64,000 bases of DNA from Paenibacillus tundrae (GTDB lineage: Bacteria; Bacillota; Bacilli; Paenibacillales; Paenibacillaceae), in the NCBI RefSeq assembly GCF_030812775.1, contig NZ_JAUSTI010000009.1, forward strand, positions 62,001 to 126,000, written 5' to 3'. Positions 25,205-35,385 of this stretch are shown here, piece after piece. Numbering within the stretch: position 1 is the first letter of the stretch; every line of letters begins with the position of its first letter. The notes under the pieces are model-generated. The model worked only from the letters and a program-made list of their open reading frames with translations. It did not search any database and was not told the DNA's origin. The position numbers and the translations under genes are program-made.

Positions 25205-25449
25205 GACATTGCAGTGTTCAAGTTCGAGGGTTATTAACACGGGATGAGCTGGACCGGTATAACGCCTTAATGCAGGTTGGGGGTTATCTGGAGGATCAGA
25301 ATCAGTATGATCTGGCCTATATCGTGCAAAAAGAAGTAGATATTCTTATATTGCCTGCAATCGAGCGCCTGAAGGAGAAAGGCCGTGATCGTGATCGTGC
25401 AACGGCTGAGTTTCTGGAGTCATTGAAAGCGGTTGATGAAGAGGATTGA
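25201..25449 (+). CDS. Small hypothetical protein coupled to yumB
   Basis: 82 residues, soluble and helical, with a charged Lys/Arg/Asp tail (KEKGRDRDRATAEF). No family recognised. ATG 25201 overlaps the yumB stop as ATGA, so translation is probably coupled. Its link with respiration is inferred only from that arrangement. A strong terminator follows. Confidence 0.7.
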   Translation: MRHCSVQVRGLLTRDELDRYNALMQVGGYLEDQNQYDLAYIVQKEVDILILPAIERLKEKGRDRDRATAEFLESLKAVDEED

Positions 25450-25484
25450 ATAGTATAGCCTACAACCGATACGAGTATGAAATA

Positions 25485-25530
25485 AAAGCACCGCGTTCCA
25501 TTCTGATTACGGATGGCTGCGCGGTGCTTT
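25485..25530. terminator. Bidirectional terminator between yumB operon and hemQ
   Basis: AAAGCACCGCG (25485-25495) pairs with CGCGGTGCTTT (25520-25530); a T-rich tail follows on the plus strand. Confidence 0.85.
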
Positions 25531-25537
25531 GTGTTTT

Positions 25538-26284
25538 TTACAGTTTCAACATCTCTTCCAGTGAAGACTCATTCAGCAGACTACCAACATAGAAGGAGCC
25601 GAATTCACCATAACGCGCACTTACTTCATCAAAACGCATCTCGTATACGAGTTTCTTGAATTGCAATGCATCGTCGGCAAACAGGGTAACGCCCCATTCC
25701 CAATCGTCGAACCCTACGGAACCGGTAATAATTTGTTTCACTTTGCCCGCATAGCTGCGACCAATCATGCCATGACTGCGCATCATCGTACGGCGCTCAT
25801 CCATGGACAGCATATACCAGTTATCATTCAACTCGCGTTTTTTGTTCATTGGATAGAAGCAGATATATTGGCGTTGTGGCAGGACAGGTTTCAGGCGAGC
25901 GATGATTTCTGGGTTCTGCATTGGATCTTCGCCTTCCTTGCCAAGGTAGTTACTAAGCTCAACTACGCTGACATAGGAATAAGATTTGGTCGTATATTGA
26001 GCGAACATCGTTTTGTTGAACGCATTCTCAACGGCTTTCAGGTCTTCCAACGTCTCACGCAGGTGCATCATAACCAGGTCAGCTTTTTGTCCAACAACGG
26101 TATACACGACGGTACTTCCTTTGGATGAATCTTCGACTTCTTTCCATTCTTTCCAGAACTCTTGAAGCTCGTCCAGTGCGACAGCGCGTTCCTCGTCGTC
26201 GGCTGCTTTCCAGGCGGCCCAATTAATAGATCTGAAATCATGCAGGGCATACCAGCCCTCTAGAGTTGATGCTGCTTCGTTCAT
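25538..26284 (-). CDS. hemQ: Coproheme decarboxylase HemQ/ChdC
   Basis: 248 residues, the normal length. It converts coproheme III to heme b with peroxide, the last step of the Gram-positive coproporphyrin-dependent heme pathway. The predicted radical Tyr is Y144 in CFYPMNKKR, and the proximal heme ligand is H171 in [12 protein letters not shown]. No distal Arg of true chlorite dismutases is evident. ATG 26284 follows AGGAGGAACA. Monocistronic. It supplies heme that CtaA and SdhC in this window would use. Confidence 0.95.
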   Translation of the reverse strand: MNEAASTLEGWYALHDFRSINWAAWKAADDEERAVALDELQEFWKEWKEVEDSSKGSTVVYTVVGQKADLVMMHLRETLEDLKAVENAFNKTMFAQYTTKSYSYVSVVELSNYLGKEGEDPMQNPEIIARLKPVLPQRQYICFYPMNKKRELNDNWYMLSMDERRTMMRSHGMIGRSYAGKVKQIITGSVGFDDWEWGVTLFADDALQFKKLVYEMRFDEVSARYGEFGSFYVGSLLNESSLEEMLKL

Positions 26285-26327
26285 AGGTATTGTTCCTCCT
26301 GCAAAATATATTTCCAAATCCCTATAA

Positions 26328-26357
26328 GAGGTTGCTCAAAAGTCTGCTTTGAACACG
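26328..26357. repeat. Degenerate short repeat copy upstream of hemQ
   Basis: GAGGTTGCTCAAAAGTC followed by TGCTTTGAACACG is a decayed version of the GAGGTTGTTCAAAAAG...TTGAACACA palindrome, 44 nt before the hemQ start on the minus strand. Confidence 0.5.
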
Positions 26358-26550
26358 CATAATAAGGGATGGTTGAGTTCTTAATCGTTTACATTGTATC
26401 CCAACAGGAAGCAGAAGGGCAAATGAACAGAGCGTGAAGATAGGAAAATTTGTCCAGAAAGTTCGTTGCTTCGCCACATTTTTTACGGTAAACTAACTAC
26501 GAGTTAGACAGTAACACGAGTCGGTCGAAAGATGAGGTGAACGTCACCCG

Positions 26551-26844
26551 ATGCAGTTTATACCTGTGCTGGTATTAATGGTATTATTTTTCGTAATGAT
26601 GTTCGGGATCGGTTTCATTCTGAATATGTTGATGAAGACAACCTGGTTTCCCTCATACTTGTTTGTGATCGTCATTCTGCCTGTGGTCGTGTATTCGTTA
26701 TGGGATCAAACTGTGCCGCTTACGTCACATCTAGGATCATTTCAGATCGTAGATTATCTTACAGGTGTGGCTGGACTTGCTGGAGCAGTCATCAGCGGTT
26801 GGACCATACGTAAACTCCGTCTAGGCGGGTACAAAATGTTCTAA
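26551..26844 (+). CDS. yuiB: YuiB-like membrane protein
   Basis: 97 residues with three hydrophobic segments: VLVLMVLFFVMMFGIGFILNML, FPSYLFVIVILPVVVYSL and DYLTGVAGLAGAVISGW. Resembles YuiB of B. subtilis, encoded near yumB there, which supports the name. Function unknown. GAGGTGA lies 10 nt before ATG 26551, partly in a GGTGA/TCACC hairpin. Confidence 0.7.
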   Translation: MQFIPVLVLMVLFFVMMFGIGFILNMLMKTTWFPSYLFVIVILPVVVYSLWDQTVPLTSHLGSFQIVDYLTGVAGLAGAVISGWTIRKLRLGGYKMF

Positions 26845-26896
26845 GAGATGTTGTTCTAAGAGAACGATCAGGAAGCGTTGAATACGGATGTAGATG

Positions 26897-26950
26897 AAAA
26901 GCTCTGACCTTTGTCGTAACCGCTTACGTGGTCGAAAGGTGGGGCTTTTT
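26897..26950 (+). terminator. yuiB terminator
   Basis: AAAAGCTCTGACCTTTGTCG pairs imperfectly with CGAAAGGTGGGGCTTTTT, ending in T residues. Confidence 0.8.
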
Positions 26951-27149
26951 GACTTGGCTAAAAAATGGAATAGCGAATGGCCACTACTCCATATACATGG
27001 AAGAGCATGTTCTCAAGATGTTCACTTGTATTGTCACCATTTGATTTTTATATTATTCTAGCAACTCTACGAAAACGTGAATGATGTCGACGTAGGACGA
27101 AACGGAGCGAGAATGGGTTCGTTTTTTACCTGTTTTTGAACATTTGATC

Positions 27150-27218
27150 ATTCTATATTTGTGATAGAATAGATAAACACACTTTTGGAGTTGTTCGAAA
27201 GATCCGCTTCTGAACACA
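27150..27218. repeat. Inverted repeat and decayed palindromic repeat in the dnaB leader
   Basis: ATTCTAT (27150-27156) and ATAGAAT (27164-27170) form a perfect dyad; TTGATC just upstream and TAGAAT within it are promoter-like but only 15 nt apart. From 27187, GGAGTTGTTCGAAAGATCC...TTCTGAACACA is a degenerate copy of the TGTTCAAAAAG palindrome, 40 nt before dnaB. The 300 nt before this hold nothing else recognised. Confidence 0.45.
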
Positions 27219-27257
27219 TATTTTTAACATGACTTTTGGGGAGAAGGAGATCAAGCC

Positions 27258-28793
27258 ATGCGCATGAAGAATCTGCTGCATTATACTGAACATCATCGAT
27301 ACTGCGTATACAGGGAGTTTGGACTTAGTGCCCTGGATGACCGTATGCTTACCGGAGCGTACCAGCCTATGGTAGGTGCCTTTGCGGTTGGCTTGTATCG
27401 ACTGTTATTTCAGCATCTTCCCGGTGAACAGGTTGGCTATTCCCCCCTTGAACAACAACGAAGATTGTTCATGACGCTCGGGCTTGAGCCCAGTGAGAAG
27501 GGGCGTAAATATTTGATCGAACAAGCTTCCAAATTGGAGGCAGTAGGTCTGCTTCAGACCTCGCGTTTATATATTCCGGAAAATGATGATTACATTTATG
27601 AATATGAGCTACAGCCACCACTATCGCCCTCGGAATTTTTCCGTACACAGCATTTGACACTGCTGCTTCGTGACAAAATTGGCAAGTTTGCCGTGCTTTC
27701 CCTACGTTCTGGATTCTCGGCAGTAGAGAATGGCGATGCGCCTTATCCGGCAGCAAATAAAGAAAATATTTCCGTACCTTTTTACGATATATTTGAACTC
27801 AATACTCATGTCATTGATTATGAGCTGGAGCAAGCCTTGTCCGAAGTATCTACTTCGGCTCAGCGTAGCGGGACAACCCTTGCTGCAGAAGAGAACAGCT
27901 TGAATTATGCCGACATTATTTTACGTTTCCCACGCGAATCTGTGAATCGACGTCATGTGGAGAAACTGAGATTCGATCATGAACAGCTGGGCATCGTGAA
28001 TTATGTTGTGAACAAGTTTAATCTCAGTGTGCAGGATGTATGCCGTTTATTGGATGAAGATGATATCTTCAGTCCACAGGGACAACTACTTCTAGATGAT
28101 CTTCAACATAAGGCGAGCTTGCAGTTTAGACAGACGAAGAAACGTCAGGAACAGCAGACCGTGCAGGCAGCGAAGGTCGTTGCACTTCGCCAGCATATGG
28201 ATGAGCCAGAACAGCAGAATGATTCGGAGGAACCACCTGTAGAGCACGTGGTGCAGATGGAGTATTACGTTGAAGTCCCTCCACAATTCGCAACCAAATG
28301 TGATATTCACCAATATAATATGATGTTGCGCAACGAACCATATACTCGCCTGCTTCAGACGTTCTTTCCTGGAGCCGTGCCGGATAATCTAGTGGATATC
28401 TTCGAGAAAATTGATCTAAGCTACAAGTTGCCAGGAGAAGTCATTAATGTACTGATTCATTACTTGATGCAGCTGCTTGTCTCTGGTGGTGAGCAACGGA
28501 TCAATCGTAATTTTGTTGAGGCCATCGCGTCCAACATGCTGCTGAAGCAAGTCAATTCGTACGAGAAGGCGGTTCAGTATATTCGCGATCAGTCGAAGGT
28601 GAAAGGCAAGCAGGCTGCTGGTGCAGCTGGAACCCGTACCCGTACATACGGCAAAGGAGCCAAAGCCAAGCCGGAAATCCCAATTGTGCAAGATATGACA
28701 GCCGACGGCGATGCCGTGTCTGAGGAAGAGTTTGAAGAGATGATGAGGTTCGCTCAGCAGATGCAGGCGAATAAACAAAAAGGCACTTCATAA
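27258..28793 (+). CDS. dnaB: Replication initiation and membrane attachment protein DnaB
   Basis: 511 residues of the Bacillus-type DnaB, which is not the helicase. With DnaD and DnaI it loads the replicative helicase at oriC and restart sites. The N-terminal winged-helix block (LLHYTEHHRYCVYREFGLSALDDRML, AYQPMVGAFAVGLYR) and the later DnaB/DnaD helical domain (LPGEVINVLIHYLMQ) are visible. The C-terminus is Gln/Lys-rich and likely disordered. AAGGAG precedes ATG 27258. Its usual partner dnaI is 23 kb downstream, and nrdR is not upstream. Confidence 0.93.
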   Translation: MRMKNLLHYTEHHRYCVYREFGLSALDDRMLTGAYQPMVGAFAVGLYRLLFQHLPGEQVGYSPLEQQRRLFMTLGLEPSEKGRKYLIEQASKLEAVGLLQTSRLYIPENDDYIYEYELQPPLSPSEFFRTQHLTLLLRDKIGKFAVLSLRSGFSAVENGDAPYPAANKENISVPFYDIFELNTHVIDYELEQALSEVSTSAQRSGTTLAAEENSLNYADIILRFPRESVNRRHVEKLRFDHEQLGIVNYVVNKFNLSVQDVCRLLDEDDIFSPQGQLLLDDLQHKASLQFRQTKKRQEQQTVQAAKVVALRQHMDEPEQQNDSEEPPVEHVVQMEYYVEVPPQFATKCDIHQYNMMLRNEPYTRLLQTFFPGAVPDNLVDIFEKIDLSYKLPGEVINVLIHYLMQLLVSGGEQRINRNFVEAIASNMLLKQVNSYEKAVQYIRDQSKVKGKQAAGAAGTRTRTYGKGAKAKPEIPIVQDMTADGDAVSEEEFEEMMRFAQQMQANKQKGTS

Positions 28794-28806
28794 CAGGATA
28801 ATATAA

Positions 28807-28893
28807 AGGCAGATTCCTCGTGAGAGGAACCGCCTAATATAAGAGCACAACATACAGCCCTTCAACTTCCTGATCGAAGTGAAGGGCTGTATG
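28807..28893 (+). terminator. Two hairpins ending the dnaB transcript
   Basis: The first hairpin pairs AGGC/GCCT and TTCCTC/GAGGAA (28807-28835). The second is strong: CATACAGCCCTTC with GAAGGGCTGTATG (28851-28893), then TTTTCTC. They insulate dnaB from the glycan locus. Confidence 0.85.
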
Positions 28894-28946
28894 TTTTCTC
28901 TCGCTATAGGGTGCTCGAACGATGTCTCAGACAATCTCTTATCATG

Positions 28947-31703
28947 CTATCTCAGAATCGTTGTCGCCTGATTGCCTGCGTAATCTTCAATAACCAGCTT
29001 CAATGAGCTACTACTGGATGAAGGTGTGAAGGTCAGTTCACTGAGCTTCGTTCTGCCCCGAATGATATACGGGAACTTCTGTGTAACATAAGTGACTCCG
29101 AATTCACGTGCTACCCCATTATCATACACATAGATTTTGTACCAGTCCTCCAGATCAGGCAGGGCAAGTGTGTATTTGCCTTCTTTTACCGTAACCTTAT
29201 CTTTGGGGTATGGGGTAACCTGGAGATCCGCCAGTTTACCAGTATAGGTTACCGGAGCATGATCGCCAACGGCGATATTTAATACGTAATGTTCCCCATT
29301 GGTTGGAAGTTCTGTCAGTTTGGCAGATGGTTTGCTATTTTTAACTTGGAGTGTCTTAGTAAAAGGTTCATTGGTATATTCCGTTTCCAGTGTAAGCTGG
29401 ATGGAATCATTACCTTTAGATTTCTTAGGTTTCTTCCAGCTAACGATAGCATCACCGTTCGACTGGAACTTCACGTCAATATCTTGAACTGCAGTATTCA
29501 AATTATAAGGTAGAACGGCTGCTTCACTCTCGGTACCGTCTGCCCCTACAGCTCGTATGGATAGTTCACCAGACCGCTGTTTAAGTGATTTAATGTAAAA
29601 CGTGGAATCATAAACACCACCGACAAAAGCACCATTTTCATATATATTGTATTGTTTGACCTCTGAATAATCCTTCATGTCCCATGCGACGACCAGTTCA
29701 TCGGTATTGGTTAGCGCTTTGGTAATATGGAATCCAGTGGGAGCGTCGGGTACAATCGCTGAACCGTCAGTTATCCGGATCTGACCAATGTTCATCTGAT
29801 AATTTTCAATGGTTGTATGGTTCGGATCAAAGGAAAGTCCAAAAGCAGCAATCGTCTTACCTTGGTATGCATTTAAATCCAGTGAAACAGTCTCCCAGCC
29901 TGCGGTACGTCTCCCCGAATTAGGGACATTAACGTAGACTACGTTCTCGGGTGCGTCTTGGAAGATGAGTCCTACGCGTAGAGAGGAAGCATCATCAGTA
30001 GACGGCTTGTTATATGTCAGATCCAGTTTTGATTGCGCGTTGACGGACAGATCAGTCTTATACAGACGAAGGAAGTTGTCTGCGCTGAGTGTACCGTTTA
30101 CCACAAGAGAGCTGCCACCTTTGAATGCGCCAATGGCGTCATAGTGATATCGAGCGCCTTTTTCATAGGTTGGGCCATAGTCGAAATCTACACTGAGTTT
30201 GCTGCCCTGGCTTTCCATCCACCATTGCCAGGTGACAGGAATATCTTGAATGTTTATGTTGGACCATTCTTTATCATTGGATACGGCACCATTCAGATAA
30301 TACTGTAGGCCGTGCCCAGTATTGAAGTTGGTTGCAAAGTTGGAGCCGTCGATGACGGAGCGCTCTGTAAGGTATGCAGCAATACCATCCCAGTTGGCAC
30401 CAGATGCATATACATCGGATAGGTTAGCTGTAGCGTTGCGCCGTGCATTCGTAGGATCCAGATTCGGACCAGACCACCAAGCACGGTCACGAACAAAGGT
30501 CATCCATTGGTACTCATCCTCTGCCCGGTGATTGGTGCTACCGTCGCCCATCTCTTCATCTAGAGCATTATGGGTGAAGTCCGCACCTAAGGTTGCAATG
30601 CTGTTCATCGGTTGGCCGTTCTCATCCAAGTTGTTACGTAAATCATAGGATTGCTTCCAGCGTCCAAACTTGTCATGCCCACCTTCAACACCAGCGAATA
30701 CCGTTTCTAGTGGATCAAGTCCTAGACTGATGGCATGATCTCGTGAATCACGAAGCATATTGTGGTTCCACACATAATTCAAAAAGATGGAATCAGAGAC
30801 TCTACCTAGAATCGAATCTTGGACAAAGGGACTATTGAGTCCATTAAACTCGTTCTGATATTGAATTTTGCCGGTTGTATTAATAGTAGAATCATACCAC
30901 TGCACATATAACCCTTGATCTCTTAGATACTTCATGAATTTTTTGTACGATGGGATATCCTCTGGAGCTACACCACGGGCAACCTCCTCCTGATTGAAGA
31001 AATATCCGTCATAGTTGTAGTATTCCGCCATCTCGGCTAACTTCTCAGCTACAGGGAAGTTACCGTTTTCGTCTTGGATCAGCATTTGTTTATAAGTCTG
31101 CGGGCCGCGGTCATTATCGGAGAAAAAGATGTTGGCAATGGACTTCACCCCATTCTTGTGAGCTGCGTTGGTATAAGCTGGGTTGGGAATGTTCAGAATG
31201 CCAAACTCAAAATACTTTTCCGTCCATTCCTTGCTTGGGTCGTACAACTCTTCAGGAACTCCAGCGGACGCCATGCCGTGCCAGTAGCTGTAGTAGTCCG
31301 TATATTGCCAATAATTAAAGAGGTATTGACTGAATTCGTTGGTATATGGCGTGCTATCAAAGAAGGCATTACCATAATCACCACTCATCGTGAATAGTTG
31401 GGTGTTTGGACTAAGATCGGGATAAGCTTGCGTGGCAGCAAATGCCTCATTACGCGGTTGCAAGGGAACATGGGCACGAAGTAGTTCTCCATAGATATCA
31501 CTTTCGGGTGTCCAGTTCAGAATCTGAGCAGCGGTATACCCATGCTGATAGGGCTGATTAACCCCTTTGGCACTTTCGCCAGTATAAGGGAGCGTGTCTC
31601 CTGCATACACAGATGAGGCCAGAACCTGTCCTAGCAGAGCGGTTGTGAGCACCATGGACGTTACTTTGGGCATGAAGCCTTTCGGTTTGGTTTTACTTGT
31701 CAT
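28947..31703 (-). CDS. Secreted endo-beta-N-acetylglucosaminidase (GH85)
   Basis: 918 residues with a signal peptide ending near ASSVYA (about residue 34). The GH85 barrel follows. The catalytic motif YNYDGYFFNQEE gives N237 (positions the acetamido group) and E239 (acid/base), as in Endo-A and Endo-D. C-terminal beta-sandwich and Fn3-like modules extend from about residue 500. It cuts the chitobiose core of N-glycans, leaving one GlcNAc on the protein. No LPxTG anchor is seen. AGGAGGAACAGT precedes ATG 31703. Divergent from the two-component system, with a cre-like site between. Confidence 0.93.
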   Translation of the reverse strand: MTSKTKPKGFMPKVTSMVLTTALLGQVLASSVYAGDTLPYTGESAKGVNQPYQHGYTAAQILNWTPESDIYGELLRAHVPLQPRNEAFAATQAYPDLSPNTQLFTMSGDYGNAFFDSTPYTNEFSQYLFNYWQYTDYYSYWHGMASAGVPEELYDPSKEWTEKYFEFGILNIPNPAYTNAAHKNGVKSIANIFFSDNDRGPQTYKQMLIQDENGNFPVAEKLAEMAEYYNYDGYFFNQEEVARGVAPEDIPSYKKFMKYLRDQGLYVQWYDSTINTTGKIQYQNEFNGLNSPFVQDSILGRVSDSIFLNYVWNHNMLRDSRDHAISLGLDPLETVFAGVEGGHDKFGRWKQSYDLRNNLDENGQPMNSIATLGADFTHNALDEEMGDGSTNHRAEDEYQWMTFVRDRAWWSGPNLDPTNARRNATANLSDVYASGANWDGIAAYLTERSVIDGSNFATNFNTGHGLQYYLNGAVSNDKEWSNINIQDIPVTWQWWMESQGSKLSVDFDYGPTYEKGARYHYDAIGAFKGGSSLVVNGTLSADNFLRLYKTDLSVNAQSKLDLTYNKPSTDDASSLRVGLIFQDAPENVVYVNVPNSGRRTAGWETVSLDLNAYQGKTIAAFGLSFDPNHTTIENYQMNIGQIRITDGSAIVPDAPTGFHITKALTNTDELVVAWDMKDYSEVKQYNIYENGAFVGGVYDSTFYIKSLKQRSGELSIRAVGADGTESEAAVLPYNLNTAVQDIDVKFQSNGDAIVSWKKPKKSKGNDSIQLTLETEYTNEPFTKTLQVKNSKPSAKLTELPTNGEHYVLNIAVGDHAPVTYTGKLADLQVTPYPKDKVTVKEGKYTLALPDLEDWYKIYVYDNGVAREFGVTYVTQKFPYIIRGRTKLSELTFTPSSSSSSLKLVIEDYAGNQATTILR

Positions 31704-31779
31704 ACTGTTCCTCCTTCAAGTGGGATGAATGTAAGGTTTTCTTTTACAGAAAGCTAAACTTATGGTTAACGATAGTGCA

Positions 31780-31793
31780 TAAAAGCGTTTTCA
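31780..31793. promoter_or_regulatory. cre-like CcpA site between GH85 and the kinase gene
   Basis: TAAAAGCGTTTTCA differs from TGWAANCGNTNWCA at one position; the reverse complement also has one mismatch. It lies in the 212-nt divergent promoter region and suggests carbon catabolite repression. Confidence 0.6.
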
Positions 31794-31915
31794 AATAGGG
31801 CGAAATTAAAGAAACACATGTATAAATTAAAGAAAAGTTCAAGGTGTCCGGTCTATGTCAGGGGGCGAATGATATAATTCAATACAGAAAAACAGCATCG
31901 GAGGGAACTCGTGAC

Positions 31916-33745
31916 TTGAAAATTGTTAGCGTTTACAATAATTTCTTCAAAAATAATATGTTTATGAAAATGCTATTCATCTTCTCGATGATTTCGATTG
32001 TGACGATCATAACGCTGTCTTATCTTATCTTTCTATCTGTATCTGATTCGACCATTCGCCGGGAGTTAGCTATCCAGAAAGCCGCGATGGAACATGTGGA
32101 TCGAACCATTCATCAGCAATTTGAAGCGGTGCAGAACATGGTGAGGGACATGCATCAGAATGAGGCATTATCCACCAACATCACCTACCTTATGAACCAC
32201 ACATATGCGGAGTATGTTCAACATTTAACGAATGGCTATTACGCCAATCAAGATGATTATTCGGCAGATGTGCTTAAGCATTTTCAGAATATCATGGATC
32301 GCAATGCAGAGATTAATCATCTGATGTTATACAGTGCTGAGCAGCAGGATCTGTCTGTCTTTAATCAAAATAAGCAGTTTCGCAAGCTGAGCACCAATGC
32401 TGCTCACTCTTACATCCCTGACGTGATGGCGATGGAAACGCCTAATATCAGTGCCCCGAATCTATGGATTCGTAAAGAGATCAAGCAATGGGACCCTGCT
32501 CTGTATGCCATTCGTGTTCCGATTAATGACTCGCATACGCTTCGCAATCTCGGGCAGTTTCTCGTGTTCTTTGATTCAAAAGGAATCGGTAATGCGCTCG
32601 ATAACTATGACAGCAATCTAAAGGGAGACATCGTGGTGCTATCTGCCAAAGGCACAGTGTTATTTGACTCCAACAATAATTATTACGGAAAGAAATACCC
32701 TTATGTGAATATGGCTGATTCACTGTTTGACCAGACAGATATGGACGAGATGAAAAAAGAGCAGAACATGTATGTTAATAAGTTTGTCTCGGCAGATCAG
32801 GGCTATGTTGTCATTGGCACGGTTCCTGTGGAAGAAATGGCTGAAGCCTATGCGGGTATTCGAAATACCATCGTCTCCATTAGTATCGTGTGTCTTTTGT
32901 TCGCTGTACTCGTTCCCGCATTTTTCATTATCAACTTTGCGAAGCGTACCCGGCGGATTATTCGCTTTACTCAAAAAGTAAAATACGGGAATTTGCAAGC
33001 ACGTATTGATGATGCAAGGGATGATGAGCTGGGACAAATTTCGCATAGCTTCAACGATATGTTGGACGAACTCAACCTATATATTGAGCGAGTGTACAAA
33101 GCTGAGATCAAACAGAAGGAGACTGAGCTCGTCGCGCTACAGGCACGTATTAATCCGCATTTTCTCTATAATACGCTTGAAGTCATTCGGATGAGAGCCA
33201 TATCTCAGGGGGCTAGAGATGTGGGTGAGATGATCTACAGTCTATCTGTGCTGTTCAAGAGCTTAGTACAACAGAAGAAAAATTACACGTTGAAAGATGA
33301 GATGGAGGCTTGCCGTTTATATCTGGAGCTATTTCGTATCCGCTACAAGGATATATTCATCTATACAATCCAGATGGATTCTATTTTTTATCAGCATCCC
33401 GTGGTCAAGCTTTCTCTACAGCCGATTATTGAAAATTACGTCGTTCATGGAATTCGCACAGAACGCTCTGACAATCGGTTATCCATTGTTGTGCAAGAGA
33501 AAGGCGATATCGTTCAGGTAGAGGTTAGGGATAACGGAAAGGGTATTGAGCCTTCACGCCTGACAGAGATCATGGAAGAGTTGGAGCGTCCCGAGGAGTC
33601 AGGTCAGATGTTTGGACTGCGAAGTGTCCATAGTCGATTGCGCTACTTATATGGACCAGAGTTCGGAATTACGATTGAGAGCACTTTCGGAGAAGGGACA
33701 CGAATCACGGTGCGTTATCCACATACAGAAAGGGCAGGTGTGTAA
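31916..33745 (+). CDS. Sensor histidine kinase, YesM family
   Basis: 609 residues. Membrane segments are at about 19-42 and 318-341, with a large extracellular sensor of the Cache type between. A HAMP region follows, then the HisKA_7TM/His_kinase block QARINPHFLYN with phospho-accepting H415, and an ATPase domain with DNGKG. It should sense an extracellular sugar or glycan and phosphorylate the response regulator 1 nt downstream. Start TTG 31916 has GGAGGGA 9 nt upstream. Such pairs commonly adjoin LplA-type importers in Paenibacillus. Confidence 0.92.
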   Translation: MKIVSVYNNFFKNNMFMKMLFIFSMISIVTIITLSYLIFLSVSDSTIRRELAIQKAAMEHVDRTIHQQFEAVQNMVRDMHQNEALSTNITYLMNHTYAEYVQHLTNGYYANQDDYSADVLKHFQNIMDRNAEINHLMLYSAEQQDLSVFNQNKQFRKLSTNAAHSYIPDVMAMETPNISAPNLWIRKEIKQWDPALYAIRVPINDSHTLRNLGQFLVFFDSKGIGNALDNYDSNLKGDIVVLSAKGTVLFDSNNNYYGKKYPYVNMADSLFDQTDMDEMKKEQNMYVNKFVSADQGYVVIGTVPVEEMAEAYAGIRNTIVSISIVCLLFAVLVPAFFIINFAKRTRRIIRFTQKVKYGNLQARIDDARDDELGQISHSFNDMLDELNLYIERVYKAEIKQKETELVALQARINPHFLYNTLEVIRMRAISQGARDVGEMIYSLSVLFKSLVQQKKNYTLKDEMEACRLYLELFRIRYKDIFIYTIQMDSIFYQHPVVKLSLQPIIENYVVHGIRTERSDNRLSIVVQEKGDIVQVEVRDNGKGIEPSRLTEIMEELERPEESGQMFGLRSVHSRLRYLYGPEFGITIESTFGEGTRITVRYPHTERAGV

Positions 33746-33746
33746 T

Positions 33747-35276
33747 ATGTATAAAGTTTTTATTGTAGATGATGAGCCATTCATCATTGAAGGGCTATAC
33801 GATATTGTGGACTGGTCTTCATTTGGGTTGGAGATCGTAAACCATGCGGGTAATGGACAAGCAGCGCTTGAAGCACTTTCTTCTCAATCTGTGGACATTC
33901 TCATTACAGATATATCGATGCCCATTATGAACGGTCTAGATCTGATTCGCGAAGCAAGACGACTGCAACCTGAGGTTAAAGTGATTATTCTAAGTGGCTT
34001 TAATGAATTCGAATATTTAAAAGAAGGCATGAAACTTGGCATTGAGAATTATCTGCTCAAACCCATTAATGTGGAAGAATTGGAATCGACGCTGACCAAT
34101 ACGGCTTCCAAGCTAGATCGCGCAGTTCCACCTAAACTAAATAATGACGCCTATGGTATCCAGATTCTGAAGGACAATATCCTTCACCGCTGGTTAACCG
34201 GACAGATTGCAGATACTGAATTTGAGGAACGTGCCCGGTTTATGAACATCTCGCTGGAAGCGTCATATGTTGCAGTCGCCATCCTGCGTAATAAGGATCA
34301 AGGACAAGGACAAAACTCAGACATGTTTGCACAAGTGGGGCGGCTGCTGGGCAATAAGCCTGATCTCAACGTGTTTCATGACATGGACGGAGATATCGTC
34401 ATCATAGCTCATATGGATGGGCATGCAGATGAGGAAGAGAAGTTGATGGAAGGGCTAGAGAACTTATATGAAGCGATCTCGGTAACACATCCTTCCGTGC
34501 GGATCGGGATGGGACGATTGATGCAAGGGTTATATCATGCGCCGTCCAGTTATGCAGATGCCAAGACAGCACTTCAGTATGTCATGATCTATCCCGATCT
34601 GAAAATTATTGATTATGCCGTGTTGGACAAATGTGAAGATCATGCAGCTACATTCTTTATTGATTGGAGGGAATATGCCAAGCTTATTCTGTCCCGCAAT
34701 GTTGAACAGCTCGCTAACCGCATTCGCACAGATTTTGAACAACACCGTGATGGACTTACGCCGGGAGAGCTTCAGAATACCGCATTGGAAGTAGTTATTC
34801 GTTTCAAAATGGAGCTAGAGGCCATTAAACATTCAGATGAAACGGCGATGTATCAGGAGGGGCTTCGTCTTGTATTAGATAGCAACACCTTTGACGAACT
34901 AGTGTTAGCTCTTCAGGAGGTGGGTCTAAAGACCATCCAATCCTTGCTACAGGATTTGAAAAATCCGATCGTGAATCAGGTGCTTCAGCATATCGACAAA
35001 CATTACGCAGACGAGCTATCCTTGAAGCTGCTAGGAGCCCATTATCATTTGCATCCCGTATATCTGGGTCAACTGTTTCATAAGGAGACAGGAGAGACAT
35101 TTGCTGAATACCTCAATAAATTCCGGATTGAACGTGCGAAGGAGCAGTTACGTAATTCCAATCTGAAAGTGCATGAGATCGCTCGGAATGTAGGGTATTG
35201 GGAGACCGGATATTTCTATAAACAATTCCGCAAGTATGTGGGTATTTCACCGACTGATTTTAAAGTGTTTGGATAA
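33747..35276 (+). CDS. AraC-type response regulator, YesN family
   Basis: 509 residues. The receiver domain starts YKVFIVDDEP and has phospho-acceptor D55 in ITDISMP and Lys in LLKP. A middle helical domain follows, and the C-terminus is a double-HTH AraC DNA-binding domain (HPVYLGQLFHKETGETFAEYLNKFRIERAKE, then VGYWETGYFYKQFRKYVG). Probable activator of the importer and glycosidase operon. ATG 33747 is 1 nt after the kinase stop. Confidence 0.93.
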   Translation: MYKVFIVDDEPFIIEGLYDIVDWSSFGLEIVNHAGNGQAALEALSSQSVDILITDISMPIMNGLDLIREARRLQPEVKVIILSGFNEFEYLKEGMKLGIENYLLKPINVEELESTLTNTASKLDRAVPPKLNNDAYGIQILKDNILHRWLTGQIADTEFEERARFMNISLEASYVAVAILRNKDQGQGQNSDMFAQVGRLLGNKPDLNVFHDMDGDIVIIAHMDGHADEEEKLMEGLENLYEAISVTHPSVRIGMGRLMQGLYHAPSSYADAKTALQYVMIYPDLKIIDYAVLDKCEDHAATFFIDWREYAKLILSRNVEQLANRIRTDFEQHRDGLTPGELQNTALEVVIRFKMELEAIKHSDETAMYQEGLRLVLDSNTFDELVLALQEVGLKTIQSLLQDLKNPIVNQVLQHIDKHYADELSLKLLGAHYHLHPVYLGQLFHKETGETFAEYLNKFRIERAKEQLRNSNLKVHEIARNVGYWETGYFYKQFRKYVGISPTDFKVFG

Positions 35277-35313
35277 TGTAGGATTAGAGAATTAAATTGC
35301 GAAGTGACAGAAT

Positions 35314-35384
35314 AAAAAAGACATTCAGATAAACAGTGGCATGAAAACAATGAGGTGCCATATGTTACCTGGCATGTCTCTTTT
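35314..35384 (+). terminator. Imperfect terminator after the two-component system
   Basis: AAAAAAGACAT pairs with ATGTCTCTTTT across a 50-nt partly paired loop. Confidence 0.4.
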
Positions 35385-35385
35385 G